Assembly (NCBI GenBank): GCA_035578175.1
Contig: JAQMRL010000012.1
Span: forward strand, 24,171,460-24,235,459
Direction: 5' to 3'
Origin: Catonia carolina
Lineage: Eukaryota > Arthropoda > Insecta > Hemiptera > Achilidae
DNA length: 64,000 nucleotides
Below the pieces are notes generated by a model. That model had not been told where the DNA came from. It was given only the letters and a program-made list of their open reading frames with translations, and did no database searches. Of the stretch, positions 21,181 through 32,157 are shown piece after piece. Every line of letters begins with the position of its first letter. Positions within the stretch are counted from its first letter, which is position 1. Position numbers and translations under genes: made by a program.

Positions 21181-22245
21181 GCAAAAATGCATAATAGATT
21201 TCGGAAAGAATGTGTATGGGTTTTATTGTAAAAATATGGAAATAAAGTTTATTATTATCTAAATTTTACAATTGAAATCTTAGGTAAAACGTTGGCCGGA
21301 CCGTGGTAGTCTCATTAAAATTTTAAATCAACCTTGATCAGATTTAGTTGATTACCACTGTTTTATTATATCAAACAGTTTTTTTGAACTTAGGCTTTTA
21401 TGAAATACCAAATCTAACGCCCTTCATGAAGGAAACTAGGTCATCGTCCTTAGAAAAGTAGAATCGTTTGCTGATTCTTTTTCCTTTCAAAGAACAACAC
21501 CGGATGTAAGAATAGTATGAAGTAATATAATAAAGATGTAAAAAGTTTTTTATGCGATGAAATAATATTAAATAACCTGTAATGATGAGTTTTTATACAA
21601 TAAAAAATCTTCTCTACTTGTGTTATTTAGTCTACCTGTATAATGCATTACCACTAGCCTATAACATCTGTCTCTGAAAAGTGCAATCCTAAACGTTTTT
21701 GAAAATACCTAACCTAACATAATCTAACCGTTACAAGGATATTGCACAATTGTTAAACCTCGCCGTTATTCGAGAAGTAATTTCCGCTCTTCTCTAATAA
21801 AAAAATCGGTCGTTTTTTATAATACAAACATATTAAGCTAATCTGTGCTGATTTTTTCATCTATGAACGGTATAACTTAAATACTTAATATATAAACGAT
21901 TTCCTGTTGAGATATTTTTATTAGATAATTTTACGTTATCTGAAATACCTACTAGAAGCAATTCAATTTCAGTTAAAAAAATTCAGATTATTTCGATTAT
22001 TTTAATCTTAAGAATTCCAAGAACAATAGGTAAGCCTATATTATCAGAAAATATATTTTTCTTTTACTTTCCAATGAAAGAGGCCATACAAAGTTCCTAT
22101 GCAAAATTTTTTTAAGGGAGATAACAATGTTGGTGAATACTATTACGAAGAATGTGATTTGTCTTGAAAACCAACATTTTTTTTCGTAATATTAGGAATT
22201 TAAATTTTTATTATTGCTAAAAGCTTCTATAATTCATTAATTTGT
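21181..22245. other. AT-rich intergenic, nothing recognised
   Basis: No gene or repeat end seen. TAACCTAACATAATCTAACC-type words occur near 21710-21730 without periodicity. Confidence 0.25.
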
Positions 22246-23153
22246 CCATAACAGGAAGGTAAGTGTTGAATTATTTGCTCTTGATCTGCTGGTTCCAGAG
22301 TTACAACAAACAGTTGTGTTACTGTCACCGGATGGTGACATTAAGTGGCGAGTTAAAACCTTTAATTTTTGGTGGCCTTGAAAAGGGCCGTTTAAACGGT
22401 TGTCATCTTGATGGGAAGCGTTGGTCGTAGTCGTCGTGGTGGTCGAGGAGCTGGGCGACACGGCGGGTCGTAGTCCAGCGGAGACGTCATCTTCTTCCCT
22501 AGCAGAAGTGCGAGGGAAGAAGGGTCATCTTCTCTCTTGCGGGGTCGTCGATTAGTTTCGCTGGAGTCCGGTAGCCGTCCGCCAATGGTGGATGTCTTGT
22601 CTGCTGTCTGGATCGGAATCTAATCTCTCGGCTCAGTGTAGCACTCTTTATATAGTTGCCGAGAGGGCTGTAATAGAGGACGGTTATTGGTCTTAGGCTT
22701 GATGACAAAGGCCTCTGACGGTATGCACACAAGCCTACCGACCCTCTCGGGAACTATTGGCGGCTACCTCTGTCGCTACGTCGGAAGCTTTGTAGCCGGC
22801 AGTACAGTACCTAATAAAAAGGGGCGATGTGACATTACTTATCACATTGTTAGTCAATTTTAATATGACTGAAGCATTTAAGAACAGAAGAGGTAGAGGT
22901 GTAAAAGACACTAGTCAGAGTTATCCCCACTGAAAGTAATAAATTTCATCATTATACACCCAGACCTTGTGGCGAATAAAGTGAATGTGTCATTTGCAGG
23001 GTGAAATGTAGATGCTTTTGGAGGGCCTGGCATGCTGATAAGGTTACTTTTCCACTCAGGGAGGAAGGCATGGTAAACCACCAGACTCCTTCTTTTACTT
23101 AGTAAAGCCTCTAGAGGTACAAACCACCCTCTCGGCTGATGACCTAAACAACA
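22246..23153 (+). mobile_element. SINE-A split by a solo LTR
   Basis: The head (CCATAACAGGAAGGTAAGTG to AACAAACAGTTGTG) is followed by the LTR and then the body from CTTATCACATTGTTAGTC to GATGACCTAAACAACAAG. Removing the LTR and one TTAC restores a normal SINE-A order. Confidence 0.7.
22323..22834 (+). mobile_element. solo LTR (512 bp) with 4-bp target duplication
   Basis: Begins TGTCACCGG and ends GATGTGACA (TG...CA with an inverted TGTCAC end). It is flanked on both sides by TTAC. It is much GC-richer than its surroundings. A TATATAG at 22649-22655 and AATAAA at 22813-22818 fit U3-R-U5 order on the plus strand. A 4-bp duplication and TGTCAC ends suit Ty3/gypsy-type elements (family inference). 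No internal gag/pol remains, so it arose by LTR-LTR recombination. Confidence 0.65.
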
Positions 23154-23317
23154 AGTCATTAATGTAAATTGCAGTAATAAATTTATAAATACTACTGCAC
23201 AACAAAATTTTCTTTTGGTCTAACAATGTATTTCACATAGAACGACATAGTTACCATTTTACTCCAATTGATTTCAAAAACGCAAAAAGTAGGCCTACTT
23301 AAAAAGTTTATTAAAAA

Positions 23318-24026
23318 TCTGGTGTGATACACTCAGAAAACTAACCTCAAAAAACATAATCTAATTTTAATTATGAAAAAATTATGCAAAATGAACACCA
23401 ACCTCATTCTTTGACGCTAAACTAGGGTTTGTAGAGAAAAATACTTTTAATAATTGTTGCAGATCTGTTAATTTCCTATAAATTTGATATGTAGACTACA
23501 TTTTTGCCCTAAAATGCATACTACTGCCGAAATTTAAAAAATACCATTTCTTTACAGATTTTATGAATTTTTACTAATTAAACCCGCAATGTTAAAAAAA
23601 CGATTTTTTTCTACGAGAGAACAGCCTCCCTAAATATTTCATCAGACATGGCACCTACCCTATTTTGTAAGGTATAAAAATTTAGTAAATGAGGCGATTT
23701 TTAAAAAATCGTAGGAGCTGTTTTTGAGAAAATCGCAAAAAAGTGAAAAATGACACGAATAAACTACTATGCACTTCCGGTTGATCGATTTTGATGAAAA
23801 TGTTCGTGTCGGGTTCACTAGTGGTATTCAAGTTTCAACTTCTTACGATGTTCTGTTATTGAGATATTTTGTTCACACGCAGACACACAGACCAGTCGCT
23901 AAATACATGATTTTTTTGGGTTCAGGGGGTCTGGAAACGTGTAAGTTATATTCGGTGAAAACTCGATTTCGAAAAATCAACATAAAAACTATATTTCCTA
24001 TTTATTCATATAGCCAAGGGAAAGTA
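23318..24026 (-). repeat. Helentron-like (HINE) element, internally shortened
   Basis: Hairpin end TCTGGTGTGATACACTCAG at the left, subterminal end TTATTCATATAGCCAAGGGA at the right. The unit with GTCGGGTTCACTAGTGG and the CACACGCAGACACACAGACC tract is retained. Confidence 0.68.
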
Positions 24027-25015
24027 AAAATGCACACTTATATACGAACATACAAAGAGGGTATGTCTTACAATGCAACCGTATAAAGGGGGCTCAAAAA
24101 TAAAATTTTGAAAACCACCGCACGAGAAATCCTGTCGCGGAGACAGTTATCGGGCGCTGGGGCCTTACTCCCTGTTACCTTTACTGTTACGTAAATATAT
24201 ACTACACTATGAAGGATTTGATCAATTATACGACTATTGAAACCGTAAACCCCGCTTTTAATGTCCTCCGGGTAATCCGGACTCGGTACGGTACCATCAA
24301 GTCCTGATTAGCGCGAGGTTACTATACTAAGATTAGGGCTAAAATCATAGTTTCCGGGTGAGATACTAAAGAACTTTTAATATAATGCAATCGCACAACC
24401 GTAAAATCTTTAACATGTTGATCTATAAAGAATCTTTGTCGTAATATTATTAATAACCTTCTAAAACGCAACAGGGTGCACATAGTTCTATCTTCTATAA
24501 TATTTATTAATACAATATTATACGAAACAACCTGTCATCTAATACGATTTTGCACCTGCTTGTTTTAACGGTATCTACCCTTGTAAATAAAGAAACAAAA
24601 AAACTAACAAAATCACCCCTTATTAATATTTTATACAAGGGGATGATTTTCCAGTCGGTATAACTGTACTTCGGTACATTTAACTACCTTGTTTTTTGTT
24701 TCACAATTAATAAATGTTGAAAATATCAAATCACTGTTGCTTTGATTTTTTTAATGGTTATAGCTTTGAGCTATAAAATAGGTAAATAATTGGAATTTGT
24801 CTTGATTTTTATACCTGGGATTCAAAAATAATTGTTAATATTTTTTTGCTATTATCAAAATGATAATAGTAACCAATAAAATTATGGATTTTAAAATTAG
24901 GAATCTGTTTTTGATACAGTTATTTTATAGTTTTGATTCCGTATATGCGGTTTATTATAATGGTACGTTGAATTCCTTAGAGGAATTAAATTAAATTTTT
25001 CTTCGTAACGGTTCT
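24027..25015. other. intergenic, nothing recognised
   Basis: A GC-richer patch (~24110-24340, e.g. GTAATCCGGACTCGGTACGG) stands out but shows no frame, terminal repeat or match elsewhere in the window. Confidence 0.25.
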
Positions 25016-25021
25016 CAATGT

Positions 25022-25095
25022 ACAGTAGAACGTCGAAAATCCGAATTAATTGGAATCCGGATTATCAATTCATTCGGATTTTTGAACAATCTTTT
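25022..25095 (+). mobile_element. pogo/Tigger-like terminal repeat remnant
   Basis: CAGTAGAACGTCGAAAATCC, ATTAATTGGAATCCGGATTA and TTCGGATTTTTGAA follow the pattern of pogo-group ends (CAGT...ATCCGAAC...TTCGGAT). No transposase is present. Confidence 0.45.
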
Positions 25096-25114
25096 AATAA
25101 CATATATTAAACTT

Positions 25115-25509
25115 GTTGTTGTTTAGGTCATCAGCCAAAAGGCTGGTTTGAACCTCTAGAGGTTTTACTAAGTAAAACGAGGAGTGAGGTGGTTTACCAT
25201 TGCCTTCCTCACTGAGTGGAAATATATGCTTATCAGCATGCCGAGCCCTCTGAAAAGCACATATTTTCCACTCTGCAAATGACACCTTCACTTCATTCAC
25301 CACAGGGTCTGGCTGTATAATGAAATTCATTACTTTCAGATAAGATAACTCTGATTAGTGTCTTTTACACCTCTACCTCTTCTGTTCTTAAATGATTCAG
25401 TCATTTAATTGGCTGATCATATGATAAGAAACAGAACTATTTATTTTAGCCCTGCAACTAACAGATCGAGTGTAAATAATTTGACACTCCACCTGTCTGT
25501 TATGGGCAG
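25115..25509 (-). mobile_element. SINE-A, complete, 11-bp target duplication
   Basis: Bounded by ATATTAAACTT at 25104-25114 and 25510-25520. The tail (GTTGTTGTTTAGGTCATCAG on the plus strand) and head (GTCTGTTATGGGC) are intact. This is the clearest copy for defining the element's ends. Confidence 0.85.
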
Positions 25510-25521
25510 ATATTAAACTTA

Positions 25522-26276
25522 CGAGGGCGTATTGAAAAGTAATTCCTCCATCGCTATAACTATTATAATGATGGGCCAGACATTCTCAAAAGTGATTAGT
25601 CCATGTACTAGAACTTTTTGTAAACAAGTCACCCTAGCGACGGTTCACAGCCTCAACCGGTTCGCCGCAACCGAAAAATTTAAAACAAAGCCAACTGCCA
25701 GGAAAGTCATGATTGATTACCGTTGTCTGGGATTTTGATGGTATTATTCATATGAACGTCGTTGTACTGTCAGTTCCGAATAACATGTTGCTACCCTTTC
25801 AAATCTGAAGCGACGGGTGCGTAGGGTTCGTCCAAACAAAGAGCCGACTCTGCATCATAACAACGCTTGTCCTCACACGAGTCCGAAAACGCGTACAGCA
25901 TTAGAGAAGCTTGGGTTTCGAGACGTTTTACCTCATCAACCTTATAGCTCAGATCTTGCGCCCTCTGACTTTTTCCTCTTTTCGAAGCTTAAGGAACATA
26001 TTAAGGGCATGCGTTTCTCTTCGGATTCAGAGGTGATAGTAGACGTGAGGAAATGGTGCCGTACGAAAATTTCAGACTTCTTCCGTGACAGACTTTTCCA
26101 AAGCGTAGAACGTTGGCGTAAATGGGTCGCTGTTAAAGGTGATTATGTGGAAAAGTGATTATATTGGTGAGTAGGCGACAGTTTATACTCATTTCACACT
26201 AATATGTAAATAATAGGCTATATCCATTACTAATAAAGTTATAGCGATGGAGGCATTACTCTTCAATATACCCTCG
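25522..26276 (+). mobile_element. mariner element, internally deleted
   Basis: Terminal inverted repeats CGAGGGCGTATTGAAAAGTA / inverse of CGAGGGTATATTGAAGAGTA extend to CCTCCATCGCTATAAC. TA dinucleotides flank both ends (25520-25521 and 26277-26278). 755 bp compared with ~1.3 kb for full mariners. The left TA overlaps the SINE-A target duplication, so mariner came second. Confidence 0.85.
25816..26158 (+). pseudogene. mariner transposase C-terminal half
   Basis: The box normally H-D-N-A-x-x-H-T reads H-H-N-N-A-C-P-H-T-S, so the second catalytic Asp is Asn. Downstream Y-S-S-D-L-A-P-S-D-F-F-L-F keeps the third Asp. The C-terminus (ERWRKWVAVKGDYVEK) is complete with stop. The N-terminal HTH region and first catalytic Asp have been deleted. 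Confidence 0.8.
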
Positions 26277-26310
26277 TACTTACAAAACTAAAAGGAAAGC
26301 AAGTAAAGAA

Positions 26311-26395
26311 TCTGGTGTGAATGGCTCACACGACTTTATTTTTCCAATGTAAATAATGAAAATTTGACCTAATTTTAATCATGAACATGCCAAAA
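26311..26395 (-). repeat. Helentron-like (HINE) end fragment
   Basis: TCTGGTGTGAATGGCTCACA, then TTCCAATGTAAATAATG and TGACCTAATTTTAATCATG. Hairpin-side end only. Confidence 0.6.
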
Positions 26396-26895
26396 TACTG
26401 TGTGTTTACTCTAGAAACTGACCTAGGGCCGGCATATCCTGTAATTGAAAATCTTTAACGAGTTCATCAGATGAAATCGTTGGTGTTTCCGGTTATTACT
26501 TTCAACATTGTTTTCTGGAAACAACGAATACAATTATATGAATAAGGGATATGAAATAAGTTACTTGTGATAGGAAGTCTTAAATTTACGTAACAACCCC
26601 TCCACTAACTAACATGATTAGTGACACAAAATTCTAGACACCAAAATGAAAATATCAACTGTATTGTGGATAGGAGGGTGTGAACTGAGAACTAAAAAAC
26701 GTACATTGATGCGATACAGATGGCTTTGGTTCGGACATCAGAAATATCATAAAGGCATCTATAACTACCATAAATTATAAACTGCTTAGTAATTTTGGTC
26801 AGTTTGTGGAAGGACGTTAAACATAAAACGGATGGGGATGAGATAGAGGAGATATGGAATGAACAAAGAAGGTTGTGGAAAAGAAGAAATATACT
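26396..26895. other. intergenic, nothing recognised
   Basis: No gene or repeat boundary supported. Confidence 0.25.
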
Positions 26896-26898
26896 ATG

Positions 26899-26900
26899 TA

Positions 26901-26960
<60 letters not shown>

Positions 26961-26963
26961 TGT
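26899..26963 (+). repeat. (TG)n microsatellite
   Basis: About 30 TG units with two TATG interruptions. Confidence 0.9.
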
Positions 26964-27275
26964 AACACAAGCCATTTATCTGATGTAGACTTGAGAAACT
27001 TGAATACAGTATTCCGTTCTTCAGTGTGAAGGAAAAGATGCACCCAATACTACAAACAGTATAGAAGAACCTGTTGTAAAAGAAATTTCCCACGGTTTTT
27101 AAACATATAAAATAACACATTTATTCCATTTTCTATTGGCCTACCTTACCTGCTGATGAGTAAATAAAATGAAAAACCTAACATTTATATCTCCTAAAAA
27201 ATAAAAACTGTTGTGAAACACCCACACGACTATTTCTTACCAATGCAAATAATTAAAAAATACAATGTTTAATCA

Positions 27276-28768
27276 GACAGAGGTCTCCTTCGGAGGGAAA
27301 TGGATGGGATCATTTGGATAACAGTATAGGGGTGGATGAAATAACTTTGCAGGAGCTGGAAGAAGCCCTCAACAAAGCAAAAAGTCGGAAAGCAACTGGA
27401 CTAGACGGTTTGAACATGAAACTATTGAAATGCGGGGGACTGTTTCTCAGGCTCCGTTTCTTCCATTTAATAAATATGTGCTGGAAACAGCTAAAGATAC
27501 CGCAAGATTGGAAAATTGCCTCAGTTAAATCCTTGTTTAAAAGTGGAGATAGAAGTTCCTGTGATAACTACAGGGGAATCAGTTTGTTGAATACGGCGTA
27601 TAAAATATATAGCATGATATTAAAAAGTAGAATTCAAACTATTTCGGAGAGTCTACTGCTCGAAGAACAGTGTGGTTTCAGGAAAGGGAGATCATGCATG
27701 GACAACGTATTTACAATCAAGCAAATTGTGGAAAAAAGAAGGGAATATAATCTCGAGACGCATTTGGCTTTTATCGATTTTCAAAAAGCTTTTGATACAG
27801 TAGACAGGGAAAAACTATGGAATGTGTTGCAGAAGACAGGATATCCGCCCCATCTCATAAGGGCAGCTAAAAGCTTATATAAAGATACGAAAATCAAAGT
27901 AGATACGGGGAATTCCTACTCTGATGAAATAATAATTAATAAAGGACTAAGACAAGGATGTGGACTATCTCCCACGCTATTTAATATTTTTATAAATGAC
28001 GTGATCAAGAGTTGGAAACCATTAGTACATTCAGGTATCTACATGAATGAAAGTTTGAAGTTAAACTGCCTTTTATTTGCTGACGACCTGATAATATTAC
28101 AGGAGAAGGAGGATGACCTGCAGAGAGCAGTGTATGAGATGAGTAGAATATGCCAGGAATATAATTTGACAATTTCAACCAAAAAGACAAGGGTAATGGC
28201 ATTCAGGGGGAAGGATCCTGTCAGAAGTAAAATTGTCATATATAATAAGATTATAGAACAGATATCCCATTTTAACTATCTAGGTTGCGATGTAACTTAT
28301 CAACAGGGTAAGGAGGTGTATGATAGGATCCACCGATTTCAACACATATGTGGTACTATCCACAGGAACTTGAAAAACATCACAAGTAAAGACACCAGAA
28401 TGAGATTTTATAAAACGATAGCTGCTCCAACAGTACTTTACGGAAGTGAAACGTGGGTTCTGTCAAGACGGGAAGAGAGCCGATTACAAGCAGCAGAAAT
28501 GAGATTTCTCCGGCAAACTTATGGCTGTAGTAGAGAGGACCGTTACAGAAACACGGAGATACGACAACATCTTAATATCTTCTCCATAAATGATAAAGTA
28601 ATGGAGGGCAGAAAGAAGTGGATAGATCACTTAGGTAGAATGAAGGATGAAAGAGTACCCAAGCAGGCACTATGGTACAAGCCAAGGGGTAAAAGGGATC
28701 GAGGACGTCCAAGGAAGAGATGGGCAGATGGTGGAGGTTCGGAACAGGCAGCAACGCCTAACCCGTGA
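27276..28768 (+). pseudogene. RTE-like reverse transcriptase, uninterrupted but 5'-truncated
   Basis: RT motifs in order: S-R-K-A-T-G-L-D-G-L-N (motif 1), D-N-Y-R-G-I-S-L-L (motif 2), F-R-K-G-R-S-C-M-D, F-I-D-F-Q-K-A-F-D-T-V-D (motif A, first catalytic Asp), L-R-Q-G-C-G-L-S-P-T-L-F-N, L-L-F-A-D-D-L (catalytic pair), F-N-Y-L-G-C. The C-terminal region has Y-G-S-E-T-W-V-L, A-A-E-M-R-F-L-R, a C-rich turn, W-I-D-H-L-G-R-M and R-G-R-P-R-K-R-W. The AP endonuclease is missing. No stop or frameshift is visible over ~490 codons. The first in-frame Met is only an internal codon; the frame begins at the insertion border. A diverged relative is at 32478-33160. Confidence 0.85.
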
Positions 28769-28787
28769 AAGGAAGAAGAAGAAGGAG
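27276..28787 (+). mobile_element. 5'-truncated RTE-like non-LTR retrotransposon, 12-bp target duplication
   Basis: Bounded by AATGTTTAATCA at 27264-27275 and 28788-28799. It ends in a GAA-rich tail (GGAAGAAGAAGAAGGAG) rather than poly(A), as in RTE-type elements. The frame is open from the insertion point to 28768, so it is a recent truncated insertion. Confidence 0.85.
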
Positions 28788-28852
28788 AATGTTTAATCAA
28801 GAATGAACATTACCTAATTTTGATCATGATTGAACGACATTAAAATCAACCT

Positions 28853-29244
28853 GTTGTTGATTAGGTCAGCAGCCGAAAGGGTGGTTTGAACCTCTAGAGG
28901 CTTTACTAATAAAACGAGGAGTGAGGTGTTTTACCCCTTCCTCACTGAGTGGTAAAGTATACTTATAAGCACGCCGGGCCCTCCGAAAAGCATATACTTC
29001 CACCCTGAAAATGACACCTTCACTTCATTCACCACAAGAATTGGCTATATAATGAAATTCATTAGATTTCATTAAATTTTCTCAGAGGAGATAACTGACT
29101 AATCTCTGTTACACCTCTACCTCTTCTGTCTTCAAATGCTTCAGTCATATGGTTGCCCATGTGATAACAGACAGAACTATTTTTTGTAGCCTTGGAATTA
29201 GCAGATCGATTGCAAATAATTTAACACTCCACCTGCCTGTTATG
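28853..29244 (-). mobile_element. SINE-A, complete, in the Helentron-like copy
   Basis: GTTGTTGATTAGGTCAGCAG to CTGCCTGTTATGGGCG. Flanking AAAATCAACCT and AAAATCAATCA form a ~10-bp target duplication with two changes. Confidence 0.75.
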
Positions 29245-29400
29245 GGCGAAAATCAATCACTTAGACTTACAAATACGGAAAATCACCATTTTATTGCTAA
29301 ACTAAGCTCTGTAGAAAAAATGCTTAAATTGAAACTCATAGGTTTTATTAAATTTTCTACAACTTTGATTTACATAAGCCTACACTTTTGTTCTAAAATT

Positions 29401-29995
29401 CATATTGTAGTTCCGTTCGAGATTTGGGTATAATAAATAACAAACAGACTTTCTTTAAACTTATTTAATTAATTATTTATTCACACAATTAATAATTACA
29501 ATAACTATTATACCTAATCTACTACCAAATATAATAAGTTTACGTTAATTGAATATTTACAAAACTTATGCTTAAACTAAACTCGACTATAAGTAATACC
29601 ATGTCACTTAACTAAAAATAAAAATGATTTACCTGTCAACAACCATTTTATACCACCCGTACGCATAAGCATTAGTAACGTTATTCAGAACCAGTCCTGT
29701 AGCGACACTATTTTGGTGACCCAACAACACTTTCTATTCGCAGTTCAATTTCTGACTGATTTACTACAAAGGCGGTAACTGTGTTTACACCTGCCGTCTG
29801 ATAGTTAATCGAGACACTTCGAATTTTGTCTACAATTTGCTGAAATATTTTAGAAGGAATTAAAATAAAAACAAACGTTTTTATTATGGTATATTTCTTT
29901 TAAGTTCAGAATTACTGTAAACAACATTCTACGAAGTAAGGTTGGATCTATTGTGTCTACGTTGCGCGTTACTGGATGGCTGGCGCCCGTCCCCC
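29401..29995. other. intergenic, nothing recognised
   Basis: TGGCGCCCG at ~29982 recalls a tRNA-Lys primer-binding site, but no LTR precedes it. No supported gene. Confidence 0.25.
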
Positions 29996-29999
29996 GCTA

Positions 30000-30352
30000 T
30001 CATTTCTATGCACCATTCCGTAACCTGAATATAATTTTTGTATATCATGTGTAACCTGAATCCTATTGAGATAGTGTGGGCTAAGGTGAAGGATTACGTG
30101 GCTACAAATAATAAGGGATTTAAACTCTAAGGAAACTTTTAGAAATTGGGGTTTCTAAAGTATCGGTTAATAAGTGAAAAAACTGAACAACTCACGTGGA
30201 AAAAGAGGAGAAACGCAAGTAAGATTTAGATTTTTTGAGAAAAGTTCAGGTAGAAGAACTTGTAAATTTGAAACATGATTCAGGTAGTGGTAACGAGGAT
30301 GGTGTGTTGTCTGAAGAAGTTTTATCGGGTGTAGAAGAATTTACTATAAGGT
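30000..30352 (+). pseudogene. IS630/Tc1-like DDE transposase C-terminal fragment
   Basis: C-N-L-N-P-I-E-I-V-W-A-K-V-K-D-Y-V-A (the N-P-I-E box with the third acidic residue) followed by T-N-N-K-G-F-K-L and, after stops, an acidic tail (GSGNEDGVLSEEV). Same family as 16245-16615 and 41970-42212. Confidence 0.6.
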
Positions 30353-30743
30353 AACTTATTACAGTACTTTGTTTGCAATTAACAACCTCGGCCCTAGTTA
30401 CAAGTAAATTTTTATAGTAGTAATAATACAATGGAGCGTCAGTTATCCGAACTTATTGGGACCAGAGCGGTTCTGATAATGAAATAGTTCGGATAATCAA
30501 ATACGCTAAATACAGTAATTGAATACACTGTACTGCAACAATGCAATATAACCTAAATGTTTATCAAGTTAATAAAGGCTAACATAAACTTTGATTTAAA
30601 AAAACACTAATTTATTGCAATTGTAGAGTACAATCAACAAGATAATAAAAATAAAGGGAAAAATATAGAATTTCAAAACTGAATAAATTAACAAAGAAAA
30701 CTGCGGTAAAATCTGTTAGGAAATATTTTTAAACACACTTGTA

Positions 30744-31257
30744 CGAGTGTTCCTGCCAGTGGTGGTTTGGTCAACAAGGAAAAATAACTCCCAACTTCTT
30801 GGGAGTTATGCGTGGTTTGCGTGAAGCAATCCGCCAAACATGTTCAAAATTGTGCCGAAACCGCTCGTGGAAATTGCATCACGATAATGCTCACGCTTAC
30901 ACTTCATTGCTTGTCCGTAATTTTTTGGCAAACAACATCATTATGTTACCTCAGCCACCATATTCACCAGACACGGCCACCGGCGACTTCTTCCTATACC
31001 CGAAGCTGAAGAGAACCATGAAGGGATGACGTTTTGCCACCATTGATGACATAAAACCACAATCACTAAAGGAACCTGAAAGCTGTACCAAAAAGTGAAT
31101 TCCAGAAATACTTCCAAGATTGGGAAAAGCTCTAGCACAAGTGTATTATATCTGAGTCGGATTACTTTGAAGGGAACGAAATTGTTATAGATAAATAGCC
31201 TAAAAAAATATTTTTTAAGAAAAACTAAAATTCTCGTCATTTTTCGAATAAACCTCG
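30744..31257 (+). pseudogene. mariner transposase fragment (second subtype)
   Basis: L-H-H-D-N-A-H-A-Y-T-S keeps the second catalytic Asp. P-P-Y-S-P-D-T-A-T-G-D-F-F-L-Y keeps the third. A stop follows K-R-T-M-K-G, and downstream pieces are in broken frames. The left end is cut just inside CGAG; the right end CGAATAAACCTCG resembles a mariner terminus. The N-terminus is absent. Confidence 0.7.
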
Positions 31258-31321
31258 TTTATAATGTATACAGTATAGGTATATTAAAAAAAATTAAAAT
31301 TTTCTTTTGAACTAAGACTAA

Positions 31322-31450
31322 ACTTATTTTTGTGGCAGCAATACTCTCATTCTTTTTAGTAACGATGCTTCAGCAGCACTAAATTCATGCTGTTTTTTGC
31401 ACCATAGCATTGCAGTTTTTAGGTTAGTAAAGGCCTCTGCATGAGTAAAT
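31322..31450 (-). pseudogene. pogo/Tigger-like transposase C-terminus
   Basis: The frame reads T-H-A-E-A-F-T-N-L-K-T-A-M-L-W, then C-K-K-Q-H-E-F-S-A-A-E and ends LLPQK-stop. This follows the pattern at the end of pogo-group transposases (single Trp, Gln-containing helix, then Lys/Arg-rich end). Position and strand fit the element at 30429-31528. Confidence 0.5.
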
Positions 31451-31528
31451 ATGTATTTTTTTCATTGATGGTGGTTCGGAAAATTGACGGTTCGAATGAC
31501 TAACGTTCGGATAATCGACGCTCCCGAG

Positions 31529-32157
31529 TATTATGATTATAATAAGAATGTAAATTAATTATTATAAAATTAACAACTGTAAATTTCCTGTATAACAAAC
31601 GTAAACTTAATGGATGGATCGCGCTTTGTAATATTTTTCTTTCAAAATGTGTTGACCAAGTGCTTAGCTGGCATAAAGTAGGCCTATAGTTTAGACATCC
31701 AAAAATTCCTGTTTAAAACATTTCGTTCATCGAAATTTATTATCCTTGTTCAATACACAACACATCATAGAATACACAATTTCTTACAATAAACAATTTA
31801 TTCCCTTATCCATTTCTAGAATATCACTGTACAATGTCACAATATTATTTCCGAAATCTTAAAAAAACTTTTGGAGCTTGGATTGACCATGAATGTAACG
31901 CTATTGTATGTGTTTATCGGGATAGCGGTTGAAGTAGGTTGAATTTCTATCCCTTAAAATACGGAAGAGAAATTTTATTATGTCTACTATTTATTTTTTA
32001 TTTTGTTCTATTATGCTGTAGATTGTTCTAGCCGAACGTAGAAGGTTTTTTGTAGGGTCTATTGCCTTTTATTTATTTAGATGTTCTTCGCCTTTCTTAG
32101 TACGATTACAACAGCTTATTTATAAACCGCTATAACAAACATAGTAAAAAATTGATA
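31529..32157. other. AT-rich intergenic, nothing recognised
   Basis: No gene or repeat boundary supported. Confidence 0.25.

Larger units (their letters stand above)
27207..29400 (-). repeat. Helentron-like (HINE) copy in three pieces
   Basis: Pieces are 27207-27275 (hairpin end TGTTGTGAAACACCCACACG), 28788-28852 and 29245-29400 (internal unit). The two gaps are a LINE (27276-28787) and a SINE-A (28853-29244). Both carry duplicated HINE sequence at their ends, so the copy was once continuous. Confidence 0.72.
30429..31528 (-). mobile_element. pogo/Tigger-like transposon with a nested mariner
   Basis: Ends: TA|CAATGGAGCGTCAGTTATCC at the left and the inverse of TA|CTCGGGAGCGTCGATTATCC at the right. 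Both continue CGAAC and carry a second inner ATTCGGAT/TTCGAA element, as pogo-group ends do. A transposase C-terminus reads from the minus strand at 31450-31322. The middle is replaced by a mariner. Confidence 0.65.

Noticed and set aside
22237..22732. Minus-strand frames through the Thr-rich and Pro/Ser-rich segments
   Set aside because: They lie in the solo LTR and cross its border into SINE-A; GC-rich LTR sequence leaves frames open by chance.
29975..30000. TGGCGCCCG as a retroviral primer-binding site
   Set aside because: Only nine bases match, and there is no LTR end or polypurine tract in the right place.
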